The position numbers and the translations under genes are program-made. DNA of 64,000 nt, from NCBI RefSeq assembly GCF_003573695.1, contig NC_039359.1, positions 117,683,849 through 117,747,848 on the forward strand. Reading direction: 5' to 3'. The stretch comes from Papaver somniferum (Eukaryota; Streptophyta; Magnoliopsida; Ranunculales; Papaveraceae). Below, in pieces: positions 23,401 to 35,096 of the stretch; position 1 is the first letter of the stretch, and every line of letters begins with the position of its first letter. A model generated the notes under the pieces. The model worked only from the letters and a program-made list of their open reading frames with translations, ran no database searches and was not told the DNA's origin.

Positions 23401-23454
23401 AGTGTGGCCCCAACTGAAGTAGTCATACGTCTCATACGCCTTGGACGGCGGTGA
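20433..23454 (+). CDS. five-exon nuclear gene, 308-aa protein of unknown function, possibly organelle-targeted
   Basis: Exons: 20433-20507 (75 nt), 22325-22404 (80), 22491-22524 (34), 22619-23059 (441) and 23158-23454 (297 with TGA). All junctions are GT-AG and phases agree (0, 2, 0, 0), giving 927 nt without a stop. This consistency is the main evidence that it is real. The start context is CACCAATGGCG after a pyrimidine-rich leader. The first 25 residues (MAISVFLNAFARRAQLPSSR...) are rich in Ala, Ser and Arg with no acid until residue 24, as in mitochondrial or plastid presequences. The mature part is hydrophilic and mixed helix, with a conserved-looking block GHTFFEYREGDVVGWCNLND and a C-terminal LPVPAGIPDM. 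There is no transmembrane segment. I do not recognise the family. It is the only intact protein gene in the window. Confidence 0.75.
20508..22324 (+). other. intron 1 of the 308-aa gene
   Basis: A 1.8-kb intron, T-rich, with a long open frame at 21309-21710 (133 codons) that matches nothing I recognise and is not in phase with the flanking exons. It could be an old insertion or a retained coding fragment. No LTR or terminal inverted repeat is visible. Confidence 0.5.
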
Positions 23455-23776
23455 TCTTCTTCGGTGTTCTTGTTTTAAATACAAGAAACGGATCAGTTAG
23501 CTGGAACACTGTACCTGTCTTTTGTTTATTGAGCTTGTAAGTATTGAATACTCCAGTAGACCAGCACTGAAGTTTGCAACTGCGTTTTCATGGAACACAG
23601 TGAAGACATGTTTTGCGATTTCTAGGTGGCTGCTAATCTCTTAAAACTTTTTCCCAACTGGTTACTGCTATCCTTCAAGATCCATTGAAAATCTTTGTTC
23701 AATCTGTATTCATGGGAGCAGTCGTGTGTATGTTTTTTGTTTTTTCTCTTGGAATTTGATAGTTTAAATCTGTAAG

Positions 23777-23945
23777 TCTTGTTCCCAAAACCTCTAATAT
23801 TGATAATTTCTCTTTTAGTGGTTCAGAATTGAACTATCCTCTAATTTTGAGCTAGTGTACAATTAAGACTTGTTCCCAAATCCTCTAATATTGACAGTTT
23901 CTCTTGGAGTGGTTCATATTTAAAGACTTGTTCCCAAAACCTCTA
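23777..23945 (+). repeat. short tandem duplication downstream of the 308-aa gene
   Basis: The block starting CTTGTTCCCAAAACCTCTAA recurs at about 23779, 23869 and 23927; the first two units extend through TTTCTCTT..AGTGGTTC. It lies beyond the likely polyadenylation region and has no coding role. Confidence 0.65.
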
Positions 23946-24180
23946 TGTCCGGAAACAAATCAATGCGATGCGATGTGACTGCAAAGCTTTGTGTTGGATA
24001 AACAATTTTTTTTCTTCTTTTTATACGAGAACTGCGCAAACCCCTAACCTATAATTTGGGAGTTTGACCCCTAGCCAACTGGCTTTTCCCGTTGGATAAA
24101 TTTTTCTTGGCTGAAATATCAAATGTTGCAGCACTAGGGCAATTCCTATGGGATGGGCGTATGAATTTTATCTCACCATG

Positions 24181-24370
24181 GGCTCAACAAAAGAGAAAAA
24201 TGGCTTGGGAAACAAAGAAACTTATTTGTTAGCCCATTAAGGTTCTTGATCAGCCGAGCGTCTCTTGTGAAGCCGTGCAATTAAAAGCAATGTACCAGCA
24301 AATCAACAAGAGCCGCGCGGCTCAACTAAATCCCTGAGCGGCTTCAATCAATCCGTCAACGGATAAATTT
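24181..24370. repeat. GAGCCG/CGGCTC motif cluster upstream of the second SANT ORF
   Basis: GCCGAGCG, GAAGCCGTGC, the 13-base palindrome-like GAGCCGCGCGGCTC and GAGCGGCTTC occur within 130 bp, just upstream of the TATA box of the SANT pseudogene. The placement mirrors the TAATCGG array of the first SANT element but with a different core. Confidence 0.45.
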
Positions 24371-24470
24371 GAATTGATTCTTCCAACGACTCTAATTCCC
24401 CCTATAAATTCAGCTCTTTCAACTCAAAATTCACACTAATTTCTCTTTATTCAATATAATCTATCGAAAG

Positions 24471-24924
24471 ATGTCTCGACCCTTGTTAGTTCGGCAAACT
24501 CAGTATACTCAAGAACAAGATTTAGCTATTTGCAGAAATTATGTGTTGTTACAAAGAACAATATCCGGGTGTGATTCTGGGTGGTTATTTACGAGAAGTT
24601 CTGCAGTGACACTCGTAACCCGACTTGTCGTGCTATATGGGACATAAAAATTCGTTCTCAAACAATTAAGAAAGAAATAAGTGAGTTTGCAGCTTTAACC
24701 ATGCAAGTCAATCGATTTAGACCGAGGATGAAACTGATGCTGAGATGGTAAGACGATCTTTAGATAAATGGTGAAGATGGAAAAATATGGTATTTCATTT
24801 TCAAGATTGTTTCGAAATCCTTAGGCAGTTGAACATGTTCAACTCCTTCTTATTAAATGTTGTTCACCACCGAGTACGTCTCAATGAAGATGGTCAATTA
24901 CAAGTCTTTCGGTTGTTTAACTGA
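24471..24924 (+). pseudogene. second SANT/Myb-like ORF, frameshifted
   Basis: ATG 24471 lies about 60 bp after a CTATAAATTC box (24411). It begins like the first copy (YTQEQDLAICRNYV against FTIEEDLSLCRRYV). The frame shifts after about 35 codons; the middle continues in a second frame (EKFCSDTRNP...) and the end in a third (EDETDAEMVRRSLDKW, TGA 24772-24774, RWKNMVFHFQDCFEILR...). A final TGA at 24922-24924 ends it. All landmarks of the 18886-19320 protein are present in order, so the two ORFs are paralogues and this one is dead. Confidence 0.7.
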
Positions 24925-25105
24925 GTTAATAAATTAAATGGCACTTTCTAACTAGAAGTAATTGTAATATTTAATTTATAATATGTAATTTGATTTTAAC
25001 AGAAAACACTACTTTTCATTAATTAAAATTAGAATTACATTAGTAGCGGAACTAAATGTTACAACTCTTCTAATGTCGATCATCATTGCCTTCTTCACCT
25101 TGATT

Positions 25106-27621
25106 TCATTTTCCAAGACCCAGAATACTTCCACTTGCCAACAAACTTGAGAATTGACATATATCTGTGTAATTTTGAAAAACAGAAACGGGTGGTAGTA
25201 AAGGAGAAGTTGCTACAAATGTAGAAGAGGTTGCTTGTGGTGGTTCAACAGTATAATAACCGTGAGTCCGATTCCAGGGCGAGTATGATGTTGAAAGGTG
25301 TCTCAAATATGGTTGAATTACTTGATGTTGGGAAACATGCACAATTTGGTTTTCTGTATCCGGCACTTCGTGCCATGATGCATTGCTTCTAGAAGTACTG
25401 TCGTAATGATCACGACCATCAAGAATCATAGTTAGGCTCAATCCAAACATGGTATCTGTCTACCATCTCTGAACCACTTGCAAGTGCAATCTTGCCATTT
25501 GTTGATTTATCCAATACAAATTGTTAAGCGTTGTCTTTAATTGATCTTCACCAGCCTCCACATTGTAATCTGGATAGGTACGTATGATGGCTGTCATAAG
25601 TGCAATCATATTAATAATCTTATTTCCACACAATTAACTGGTAATATAACGGAAGTAAGGATCGTTCCGACGAAGAGAAATGGGTTTTAGTTGTCAAAGT
25701 GTCACAAAGAGGGGTTTTGTTTTAGATTTTCAAGCAAAATAAAATAATCAAAGCAAATAAAGTTGTATTGTATCAATAGAGAGAGATATGATCGAGAAAT
25801 CCTTCTTTGTTAATAAACCATCAATGAGTTATTATAGTTGCCTACTCGTCGTTAATCATAGATTATCACCAACCGTGTAATAACAACTAGATCAGTGTTA
25901 TCCCCTAAATTTCTTATATCACTGGATACAAAAGTTCTCGCCTACCAGATTTTATTCACCTAAACCACCTAGTAGTAGATCACTCAAGTTGTAATTTAGT
26001 CGATTGCTTTATCTTTTGTGAATTTATAGGTTGATCCTACTAGTTAGACTCTTAGATCAAGGTCCACTTTTTAGTGTTGTTTATACACACAATCGCTCTA
26101 CAGAATCCCTCTGTAAGGTTTTGTGTTCTCTACTTGTGTACAAGTTATTCGACGATTACTTATCTCCTAACTCAATATTAGCAATAGATTGAATCAACAA
26201 ATCAATTTAGTTGGCCACCTAAACAATCTATCAATCAATCATAAATGTTCATTATAGTATAAACAAACGATAATCATATGAAGAACTTCAAAGTAGATCA
26301 ATATAATAACTCAAATCTTGTTTACAACTTAAAATTCATCCTCAATCAATAGGTGTTTAGCTACTCATGGATGTAGAAACATCCATGATATACATATGAG
26401 AAAAGTTTAGAGATATCGTTACGATTGAAGAACCGCTCTGAAACCCTATCTTTCGATCCATGTGATGTTTATCCTCTCCAAGACTTACAATTTCGTGATC
26501 TTTGATGATCTTCCATTCATGACCTAATACCTCCTATTATAGGTTTACATTGCTTGGCCTTCACGTATTTAGTTCGGTTCAAGAACCCGACCCAAAAATA
26601 TGAAATAACGACCCCAAACGTGACCTTAGGACTTCCAAGGTATGAATACACGTTTTCTTACTTGCTAAGTATGCGTACCAGTACGCATACTACAAAATCC
26701 ATCAGAAATTTTCGGACTTAAAGTATGCGTACCCGTTTGCATACTTTACTGTCTTCGGTATTCGATAAAAAGCTTGTTTTGGCCACATTTTCTTCATCCA
26801 AACTCGGAATGACCTCATTCTTTTTGAATTATTTTCCTCTTTCAATTATCTTCAAAATGGTGATGAGAAATCCTTAATTTGAATGAGTTAAGATCGATCT
26901 TTGGCCCTTCTCTTGATTTTGAGCGTTTTGCTCCTTTTCGTCGCACTTCTTCCACTTCTCTTGGACTTGGGTGCTTTGATTCTTGGAATGCTTCTCTTCT
27001 TAGCTCTTTTCAGCACTTTGTAGCTCCTTTTTTGGATGATTCACCTAATAGAGGAAAATAAGAGAAAACAAGAGTAATAATACGAAAATATGCAAGAATA
27101 ATAGCCAAAACAAGTATGGAATGGACACTAAAATCATATGAATTCTGCACTTATCAACGTACCATAGTTGTCGAAACTATCGGGATCGTGATTGGCTCTC
27201 CTTGTGAAGTTATACTTGGAAACTCCCAATGTATTTCAGGCATATTTGATGAAGATGATGAAAAACTTCCATCTGTGGTGGGGTAAGTCATAAAACATGG
27301 TTCTTCTGAAGGCGGTTGTCTAACAACGAAGGTCATATCCCAACCCATACGTCATAACGCCGGGAAATCAAACCTATAAATGTGCATGTTGTGAACACCT
27401 ATTATAGGTTTCTCAATCGTCTGGTGCCATTGAAGGTACAATGCTTCAGTAATATGCACTTGAGCCCTTAATTCATGCCTCTCCCATATCCGTTGTCGCA
27501 ACCTATATATCAAAATCTGATTCATAAACTTGCATCGGTCTTTGGGGGTTGATTGCAATTGCAAAAATATATCGTAACTGTAAAGTAGTCTTTCTCCCAA
27601 ATGCCAAACACCATTGTTCAT
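25106..27621 (-). pseudogene. unrecognised coding region split by solo LTR F
   Basis: Reading minus strand from ATG 27621, a frame runs to the LTR edge at 27157 with one TGA (27354-27352). It resumes in the same frame at 25584 once the LTR and one TSD copy are removed, then passes a TAG near 25466 and stays open to 25106. The exact frame match across a 1.57-kb insertion, with correct TSD, shows that this was coding when the LTR element landed. Visible features: a helical, Arg-rich block with RLRQRIWERHELRAQVHI and ALYLQWHQTIEKPIIG, a Ser-rich linker, then a Gln/Tyr/Pro-rich tail. I cannot name the family. The upstream end may continue through a donor-like CAG/GTACAAAC at about 27676. Confidence 0.55.
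25585..27156 (-). mobile_element. F: solo LTR, 1572 bp, TSD ACGTA
   Basis: On the minus strand it starts TGATAAGTGCAGAATTCATA at 27156 and ends ATGACAGCCATCA at 25585. ACGTA flanks it on both sides (25580-25584, 27157-27161). There is no PBS, PPT or internal region, so it is a solo LTR left by recombination. It carries two self-complementary modules of the AAGTATGCGTACCCGTACGC type (26668-26691, 26719-26746) that also occur in the unrelated Copia LTRs. Confidence 0.8.
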
Positions 27622-27622
27622 T

Positions 27623-28097
27623 TGTAGGGTATAAAAAAAAACTTTCTAGAGTGAATAATGAAGAATAGTTTGTACCTGCTGATCGCTGAACTTAGACAAT
27701 CATTGTAAGGATGAACAACAACATTTCTGCGATCCGTGTTATTTTGTTGATACGTATTAACGAAAGCGCCCCTTCATTACCAGTATCTTTTTTGGAGTTA
27801 TTCTTGTAGTACATGTTCATAATTAGGACTTAGATGCACTACTTTCGTGAGAAAAAACAAACATCGACAAAAACTATTCTCTAGGCCAGTTACGAACAAA
27901 GATCCTTGGGATCGTTCCTAGTAGAGATCATTGTTTAAGCGACCAGTTCTACTAAAGATCTTGTCGAATCACTTTTCAACTGCGAAACAAGTTTCGTAAG
28001 TGTACTTCCTTAAACTATGTAGTTAAACATAATTCGAAGGTATTCATTCAACCGAAAATTCAACATGCTAAATAATAACAAGTTACCAATTAGTGTT
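27623..28097 (-). repeat. possible LTR remnant, left part (D inserted in it)
   Basis: With D and one GTGTT removed, this stretch joins to 54867-55303. On the minus strand the joined piece begins TGTTAAAGCATTGCTCGGTT at 55303, a Copia LTR start similar to the family of copies 1-3, and could end CCCTACA at 27623 (about 910 bp). Flanks do not form a TSD (TCATT against CCGGG), so the left border is unproven. Confidence 0.35.
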
Positions 28098-29984
28098 TGT
28101 AGTTACCTAAAATCAGTGAAAGGCTAAAGTGGGATTCTAGGGTTTTAAAAAGGTGAGTCACGGGAGGTTGAGCACGAACAGTCTTCGCCTAAACCACACA
28201 CAGTGGCCATTAAATGACTACTTTAGTTACTGGGAAGCAGGCTTAGGGCTAGTTTTAGGGAGGGAAGCAGATGAAGAGAGAGATCAGATAATTCTAGGGT
28301 TTGAAGAAGAATTACTCTGAGAGTTTATGAGAAAGTTATATGTTAGCTTGGAGAAATAGATGACCTCTTTATAGCTGCATTCTCTAATCTCAGGTTGGTG
28401 AAGATAGGGATTGATTATCGTGCGGAGCACTTTTCCCGTCTCTTCAGGAATAATAGAGATAAACTAGGCTGAGTTTATCTCGTTATTACACCTCTTTTGC
28501 TCTCTTCCGCGGTGAGAAACAGGTCGGGTATTTTTCACACGTTCCTTAGACCGCCAGACCAATGCCCTAATTGATTTCCCTTATTTGTGTGAAGATGAAT
28601 TAGCCTTTGTGATGATGTGTTGAGAGAGAGAAATATTTTGTTTAACCTAGTTGGTCAAGATAGAGAGATACTCTATGATTTGTGAGAATGACTAGGATGA
28701 GTCACGTGAAAATACATGGAATGCCTCAGAAATCGTGTGTAGAGTGTGAGATAAGCTGAGTTTGATCTCCCTCTCTCCATAGACAGTCACATATGTCATG
28801 TGGAGACCGTATTATTGCTTTTGAGTCCTTTTGTTGAGCATGTGGAGCTCAAGGGATCTTATCCACGTTTTTATACAGACATGTACAGTAGTCATGAGTG
28901 TGTTTGAGACGCTGAGAAATAGGCTTGAGACCTAGGTGAGGCTTATTCTTGAGTCTTATACATGTATAAGACTCTTCAGAAGAGATGGCTCAGCTCGGAT
29001 GAGGCAATTTGAGGCTTGGCTGTCGCGACTAAAGGCTTTCTGAGATTTAGCTGACGCGACCGAGGTAGTCTGAGACTTGGCCGACGCGACTGAGGCCATA
29101 TAATATTTGACAGACGCGACTAAGGCCTTCAGATATTTTGCTGACAGGACTAAGGCCGTCTTAGATTTGGCTGACGCGATTGAGACCTTTTGAGATTTGG
29201 CCGACGCTATTGAGCCTCTTCATAGTCATATAGCACATGTTTGAGAGAGAAAGGAAGGCTTGCACGCCTAATAGCGTCTTTGCGAGACTTTGGCTCACTT
29301 TTCTTTGACCGACATATCTTGAAAAGATGTGCTAGTAGTCAATTATGTCTGTATAATGGGGACGACATGACCAGTGTATCTCGAAAGGATGTTCTACGAG
29401 TCTGTCGAAAGGTGCCAGAGGTAGAATTATCATCGTATCTCGCAGGGATGTTCTAGGAATTATTCGGAAGCCTCCGTAAGTCGAATCAAAGCGTAGAGTA
29501 GACATGACCAGTGTATCTCATGATGATGTAATATGAATCAATCATTAATCTCAAATAGGGTGAGTCGTGCTTACATGAGACATGTATGTCTCCGCTCTGG
29601 GTCATAAGTCCGTCGGGGAAGTTTTCACGCATCTACAGAGCCTACATGACCAGCATTATCTCGACGAGGATGTCTACTAGGAATCATGACATCATAACCA
29701 GCCGTGTCTCGCGAAGACATGATGGAATTATAGTTGTTCTGGTTTATAAGTCTGCCGGGGGAGTTTTACGCTCTACAGAACCTACGTGACCAGCAGTATC
29801 TCGTCGACGATGTACGCTAGGAATCACGTCATCATGACTAGCAGTGTCTCGCGGGGACGTATACTAGAAATCGTTGCTATGGGTTCCTTGAGGCCAAGGG
29901 ATTAATCTCTCCCGTGAGAGTTGAGTTTTGTCCTATGGTCTTGAAATGACACTTTTTCCCCTTTTCCAAATTTCACCATCTACA
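28098..29984 (-). repeat. 3' LTR of D (left)
   Basis: In the minus-strand sense it starts TGTAGATGGTGAAATTTGG at 29984 and ends GATTTTAGGTAACTACA at 28098. It has a minus-strand TATAAAG box at 28367-28373. Two repeat zones are inside: about seven 31-bp units (29010-29215) and a set of CCAGCAGTATCTCGTCGAGG-like blocks (29300-29870). Confidence 0.85.
29010..29215. repeat. 31-bp tandem array in the D LTR
   Basis: Seven diverged units built on GACTAAGGCCGTCTGAGATT and TTGGCTGACGC. The homologous array in the other LTR is at 53880-54105. There are no unique spacers, so this is a simple tandem array and not CRISPR-like. Confidence 0.75.
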
Positions 29985-29999
29985 TTAAGTCCCCTACTC
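29985..29999 (-). promoter_or_regulatory. polypurine tract of D
   Basis: On the minus strand GAGTAGGGGACTTAA abuts the TG of the 3' LTR. It shares GGGACTTAA with the E1 PPT at the same position. Confidence 0.7.
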
Positions 30000-30025
30000 A
30001 GAGTAGAACCTTGATTGTTTTATGA

Positions 30026-30823
30026 TGAGTATATAAATGGTGACGAATCGTTCAGATGCAAAATTACAATCCACTTGTTCTTTTAGACTTGTAGAGTCCC
30101 TGAATCGATGCTTAGAATGAATGAGGCAGTTAGAGAACATAATATTCATGTGTATGAGGCAATTAGAATGAATGGATGAGGCTTTGGTCGGTATCTGGGC
30201 TGTATTAGGGCCTTCTTCTTTGAAAATAATCGAAATTGTGAAATAAGGGTATTTTGGTCAAAATCCCTTATGAGCTCGTTTTTTTGAAGAGTGATTAGAT
30301 AAAAAGGGTTGAGAGTGGTTTATATTACCGTCCAAGTGAATGGGGATATGCTCGACTCCCTCTATTTTATGAGAAATCCTTTTTTTTTGTCAAATTCTTA
30401 AATTTAGGGCTATTTTCGTCAAAACCCTAATTCTCTTCAACTTTGGTGCTTCCGAAAAATGATGAGAGAGTAAGTGATGTTCCACTAGCCTAAGAGAGCA
30501 TCCATGCGTGTGGGATGGGATTGACCACGATTTTGAGAGGTTTTGAAAGAAAGGACACCCTAGGTTTCCTTATTTGAGCCAAATTCCTTTAATTTCCTCT
30601 TTTGGCTCTAATTCCTTTTCCTATTGTTTGATGGCTTCCTTTATAGCTAGTATTGAAAATAGAACTATTTTCCAACTATTTTTGGCATGAATGGAGGTCG
30701 TTCCATCCTTATTCCACACGTTCTGTTTGTATTAGGACTCTTCGTCTGAAAACTTCAGTTTTGAGAGACTTGCGTAAAATGGCTGTAAACTCTGATTTGA
30801 GTCCCCGGCCCAAAATGTTAAAG
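30026..30823 (+). other. first exon and promoter candidate of the antisense gene in D
   Basis: A plus-strand TATATAAATGG box (30033) lies about 50 bp inside the D 3' LTR. A short coding exon starts ATG 30779 and ends AAAG at 30823 before a GTAATAG donor (15 codons). The acceptor TTGTTTGTAG at 32847 joins it in phase to the next exon. The distance from TATA to ATG is long, so an extra leader intron or a nearer promoter is possible. Confidence 0.45.
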
Positions 30824-32847
30824 GTAATAGGATAATATTTCTATTGCAAAAATAAATTCCGTGTTTTTTTGGCCAATCATCTCCGTGTAAGTATCCCGAA
30901 ATTCCTTATGGTTTGTCATCAGTTTTCAAGTCTTCACGCTGGAATGTACAAATGTCTGTGTCCGAAAGGAGTCCTTGATGCGTTTAAAATATTGATGTAT
31001 TAAGACTCTTAGGAAACAATTCAAGGTTTTTTTGGTTGTTGCGTCGTTCGGTATAGCATCATTGTTGCTTCTCGAAAAAAAGGACTGCACATTCTCGGTT
31101 CAACGTGTTGCGAAAGAAAAATATTTTCCCTAGTTACATACTTTTACTTCACCTTATATTTTTATAGATTTAACATGTGTTTGTTCAAAAGATATCAAAA
31201 ACTTAGGGACTTTTCTAGATCCATCTCCTTCTACCCTTATAGCCCTCTAGGACCTCAATACCCACACGCTGTTTTGTATGGACTATATATTTCGTGTGGG
31301 ATTCACATGAAACCTTGACCTTACACTGTATTATGTCGTGTCCAAGGGAAAGCAGTGAAGCCAATGAGTCCAGGAAAATAAGGAAAACCCATTCTTTAAG
31401 GCCAAGGGGGACCGACTCGGAGCTCCTCAACTCAGTGATTAAATCGCTGACTGACTCACTTCTCGAAGACTTCTTTTCACAATTTTATTTTATAATCCTA
31501 ATACAAACATGATCTAGTTTTTGTATTCTGTTTTATTCCTCTAATACCAAATCTTTCTCTGTTTAGATTTTTAGCTTCTTTTAACATGAATCCCTAAGAT
31601 AAATCTGATGATGATTTAATCTTCTTTTAATTTTTTAACAATATCAATTTTTAGGGTTTTTATTACGATAAATCTTCTGAATCTTTGTCACATTCTCAAT
31701 TTTCTATGTGAATTTAATCTTCTATCGCTATTATAACATCTGACTAACAACTTTTAATCTGATTTCAATATACTTTTAATCGTTTTCTTCAAGATGATTT
31801 TTTATCTCCCTTCTTTTGTTTCAATCCTAAAGTGCATCAATTTATAAATCAATTTAAGATACCTAGTATCCTTATTTTCCCCTTTTACATGATTTATCTT
31901 TTCTCGCCTCCCAAAACCTGATTGGCTGGTGCTAGGGTTTTTTGCACGGCTCAAGTGCGGAAGGTGCAAGATCAATTTGGGTTATTTCTTAGACGATGGT
32001 GGAAGTTCTGATAGTCTAGTGCCTTAATTCCACGATTTGTCTCAGTTGATGATTAACAGTTTCAACAAGTTAAGTTTGTTGTCTCATAGATGAAGATTAT
32101 TAATAATCAATTTCAAATTTTTTCCTTCCAAGAAATAATAATTACTTTGAATCCATATTCGTATCAAGACCAGTCCAAGTTTAGTCTCACACTTAATTAG
32201 TCTCAGTTTGTATCAAAATTCTTGCATGATAAACATTTGGCAAAATATTCTAATGCAGTGTTTAGTTCTCCTTATTTATTATAAGTTCCATCTTCTGGTA
32301 ACAAAAAATCCTAACACAGTGCAACAAAACAAAAACATCTTTGTCCTTCCCTTACTTGCATTTATTTCATCTTATATCCAATCTTATAAGGAATAAAACG
32401 TGTCAAGTATTGCAAAACTTTCAGCGCAACTAGCAAAGAGTTGCTTTGTGTCTCAAAAAACCACAAAGCATGTCACCTTAAAAATAGAATCTTTTGCTCT
32501 CATTGGTTATATCTATAGAGAGGACACAACAATAAATAGAGGTGGTTTTATCCCCTTGAGCCAAAATGTGTCCGTGGTGTGCTTATACGTTTTTACCCTT
32601 AGTTACGAAGAAAGCATTTCTTCTATTAATTATTCATGTAAATATAAAACCATGTAAACTCGTTAATATCCTTGAAGACGTGGATTAGTTTTATTGAAAT
32701 AAGGGTAGGGCTATAGTGGTGAGGACGGGCTTCTCTTTTTGTGAGGCTTGACGCATTCTTGTCGAGCAAAACCCTAGTCGTGCTTTGTATACGTCTTCAA
32801 ATCTTGTATTTTTGATATAGTTTTTCTAACTCCTTCCTTGTTTGTAG
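30824..32847 (+). other. 2.0-kb intron of the antisense gene in D / D interior
   Basis: T-rich non-coding sequence with one short polar frame (31340-31490). No pol fragments on the minus strand, where D's own coding sequence would be expected. Confidence 0.45.
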
Positions 32848-33061
32848 GCTCAGGTTATGAATACGATTCGAGAAAAACATGTTGATAATAGAGTGGATGA
32901 CCTTATCTTTTTCGATGGATCTAGTGTGCAAAAGTCTCCAATTATCAGTAACTCTAGTGTTGGAGAATCCGAAAAACGTGAGACAGAGCGCGTTGCCGGT
33001 TATCCTATTGTTGGTGTTGACTTTGTTACCCATATTGAACTTCTGACTTCAGATGAGACAC
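32848..33061 (+). pseudogene. exon 2 of the antisense gene in D, cut by B2
   Basis: It opens GCTCAGGTTATGAATACG after a clean 3' splice site and stays in phase with 30779-30823. The 71 codons are acidic and polar (VDDLIFFDGSSVQKSP, then VGVDFVTHIELLTSD). The frame is cut at 33061 by the B2 LTR. No domain is recognised. Its position, just inside the 3' LTR and antisense after a leader intron, matches the N-terminal part of the PMD gene in E1, but I see no sequence similarity that would make it PMD. Confidence 0.5.
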
Positions 33062-35072
33062 TGATAGACGCATTTATGCGTCTATATTAGTCTCAATTTT
33101 CTGTAATATTAGTACTCGATTTTGTTTATTTTGATATTTTATGTCTTGTAGGTGTTTTTGGAGAAATAAGTATTTGCGACGAGAATAATGAAATGGGGTT
33201 GGCCTGGTATTTCCATGTATCAGCAACCACAATGACAAAATGCAACTGGCCTGATATTTTCATATATCAGCAGCATTCGCGGCCAAGGAACGATGCTAAC
33301 GGAAACAGAGAATTATCCTCGTTTATTTGGTCGAGCACTCTGAAAAGTTACTTCTGGAGAAGCACCTTATCATTTCACAGAGTGGTCAAATGGGGCGACG
33401 TGTCAATGTCTACACCACATCTCATTTTCTTATCAAACCAGAAGAATATTTCTAAGTAGCTGCTGTCGAACCAAGGCAAGGGTACTGAAGAGAAAGGGGG
33501 GATGGACCGGATTCATCCTTGGACAGAGTTTTATGGAGTTTTCAAGCCGGTAAACTAACTGAAATATAAGCGGATGCTGCTGCCAGTTGGGTTGTTGAAC
33601 GGTGAAGTGAATCATGATTTCAGGTGGAAATTCAGAGGAGAAACTGATGCTGCGAAGAGTATAGATGCATGTTGTTGGCTGTGGACAGAGTCTGGTGTTT
33701 ATATGGCCTGAAAATGGGTTGTATGCAGATCGTGTTTGCATGAATGGAGTCGAGATGGTGGTACAACAGAAAAAGTGGAGTTTATATAGTCGCTCGAATG
33801 GGTTACATGTCTAGGTCTAGGAGTTGGCTGAGTTTGATTGTCAGTAGTTGTTGGTTTGAACAGAGATGGCAGGAGGGAAACAGACGTACGAGAACGATGG
33901 TGTTATAGCCAGGGAAAGATGCTCGCATGTTGAATATGACTGAACTTGGTGGAGCTGTTGCCGTCGTCGAAGAAAGGAGCTGACAGTAGTCTTCTACTCA
34001 AAGCTGATGTGACGTCGATGAAACTAAGAATCTATAACTTTGGTATCGATTGGAAGAGATGGATTCTGTATTGGAATGAGGGCTATGTGCTGTGGCCTAG
34101 CGAGAAGAACAAGTAATAACCGATAGGGAGTATGAACTGTGACAAATTCCTTGAGTTGCTGCTGACTTCGGAAGAGAGCCCAGTTTGAAAACTGGTGTTA
34201 ATGGACTGGGCCTTGGAAGATATAGATATGAGTCATCGGATGGGTCTTATTTTGGAATGCTTGGCAGAACTATATAAACACACAACAAAGAACAAGAGGT
34301 AATGGGAGGCGAGAGCCGTAGACAGAGAAGAAGGAAGGAAGGGAGGCTGCTTCTGTTGGGGCTTCACAGCCGTTTACGGTTTGAAGTTTTGTTTCAATTC
34401 CGTTTTTCGATTAACTGTTGATTTTATTTGATATTTGTTTATGGCTTTTGAGAAAGTCATGGCTAACTAGATCCATATTAGGGTTTAGGTAGAAACCAAT
34501 TCAATTGTGTACTCTCTACGATGATATTTTTAATAATGATTTGATTGATTAGTATTTTCACTTGACATAGTTTGGTGTATAATTGTTCATGTGATTATTT
34601 TGATTATTTATGCTTTTCAATTGATATGGCGCGCTTGGGTTGAATTCTTTGACGTGATATGCTTTAGGATTGATAAATAATGCTTTATAGAATCACTACC
34701 GATGAAGCGAAGGAATTTACAGCGGAGAAACAATATTTTGGAATTTAACATACTATATTCCGAGACATGAAATCAATTTCAATATTTGTCTTGAGTAATA
34801 TATAAAAATTAGTAGAGTTCACACGATTTAATTGGTGGAAACCGAAAACCCTGATAACCCGTTTTCATTTTGTTTATTGTTAAAATTATTATTATTTCAT
34901 TTTGTTCCGACCTTTTGAAAATCGTTAAAACATTACTTATTTGATTATTTAGTTTTGGTATTAGTTAGCAGAGTATTTCACACTCCTCGTGGGAACGACC
35001 TGTACTTGCCATTGTCTACTAGTTAGACGTTGTGCACTTGCAGTATTTTATTGTAGGTTTCCCAACCTACCA
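33062..35072 (+). repeat. 5' LTR of B2
   Basis: The tip is a perfect inverted repeat TAGACGCAT / ATGCGTCTA (33065-33073, 33076-33084). TATATAAA is at 34271-34278. It ends CCCAACCTACCA. Frames at 33193-33459 (plus) and 33433-33741 (minus) recur in the 3' LTR because the LTRs are nearly identical, and carry no recognisable domain. Confidence 0.9.
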
Positions 35073-35078
35073 AGTTTT

Positions 35079-35096
35079 TGGCGCCGCTGCCGGGGA
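35079..35096 (+). promoter_or_regulatory. primer-binding site of B2, tRNA-Asp type
   Basis: TGGCGCCGCTGCCGGGGA, one mismatch from the complement of the plant tRNA-Asp 3' end (TGGCGCCGTTGCCGGGGA). Confidence 0.85.

Noticed and set aside
29010..29215. CRISPR-like appearance of evenly spaced 31-bp repeats
   Set aside because: Units are directly adjacent without unique spacers, in a plant LTR.
33193..33741. Paired frames of 88 and 102 codons repeated at 37367-37915
   Set aside because: They recur only because the B2 LTRs are nearly identical; opposite strands overlap and neither has a domain.
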